A stretch of DNA of 34,675 nucleotides from Betaproteobacteria bacterium. GTDB lineage: Bacteria > Pseudomonadota > Gammaproteobacteria > Burkholderiales > CAIKXV01. The stretch lies in contig CANHBC010000013.1 of assembly GCA_947458835.1 (NCBI GenBank), forward strand, positions 1 to 34,675, read 5' to 3'. The position numbers and the translations under genes are program-made. This document shows, in pieces, positions 34,629-34,675 of the stretch (position 1 is the stretch's first letter; each line of letters begins with the position of its first letter). The notes below the pieces were generated by a model. The model was not told where the DNA came from and did no database searches. It saw nothing but the letters and a program-made list of their open reading frames with translations.

Positions 34629-34675
34629 GCGCGAGGCTGCCTGATCCGTCATCCCCGCGCGACGAGCCGTCGCCC

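Overview
High-GC, probably betaproteobacterial chromosomal segment (inferred from codon usage and the many Bug/TctC-type receptors). Left part (1-10.9 kb): a type IV pilin-like protein, a UGT-like glycosyltransferase, and a dense two-component/c-di-GMP signalling locus. That locus has three histidine kinases, a CheY-like receiver, an unusual excisionase-type HTH + receiver protein, an HD-GYP protein, a trypsin-like protease translationally coupled to a PAS kinase, and a small ORF resembling only the N-terminus of FlhF. Middle (10.9-12.9 kb): a large DUF3701-type tyrosine recombinase. It keeps the R/K/HxxR/GH signature but seems to lack the nucleophilic Tyr, and it is preceded by a perfect 11-6-11 inverted repeat. 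Right part (13-34.6 kb): a catabolic region with a GlcD-like FAD oxidase, six Bug-family solute receptors without membrane partners, tandem NodB-type deacetylases, a C45/IAT-like NTN hydrolase, Gfo/Idh oxidoreductase, ACMSD-like amidohydrolase, four related alpha/beta hydrolases, SDR, tandem-OsmC protein, two MaoC-like proteins, a RidA-like protein, a CoA transferase and a cupin. No tRNA, rRNA, CRISPR array or IS element was recognised. All assignments come from reading the sequence and translations; no database search was run.
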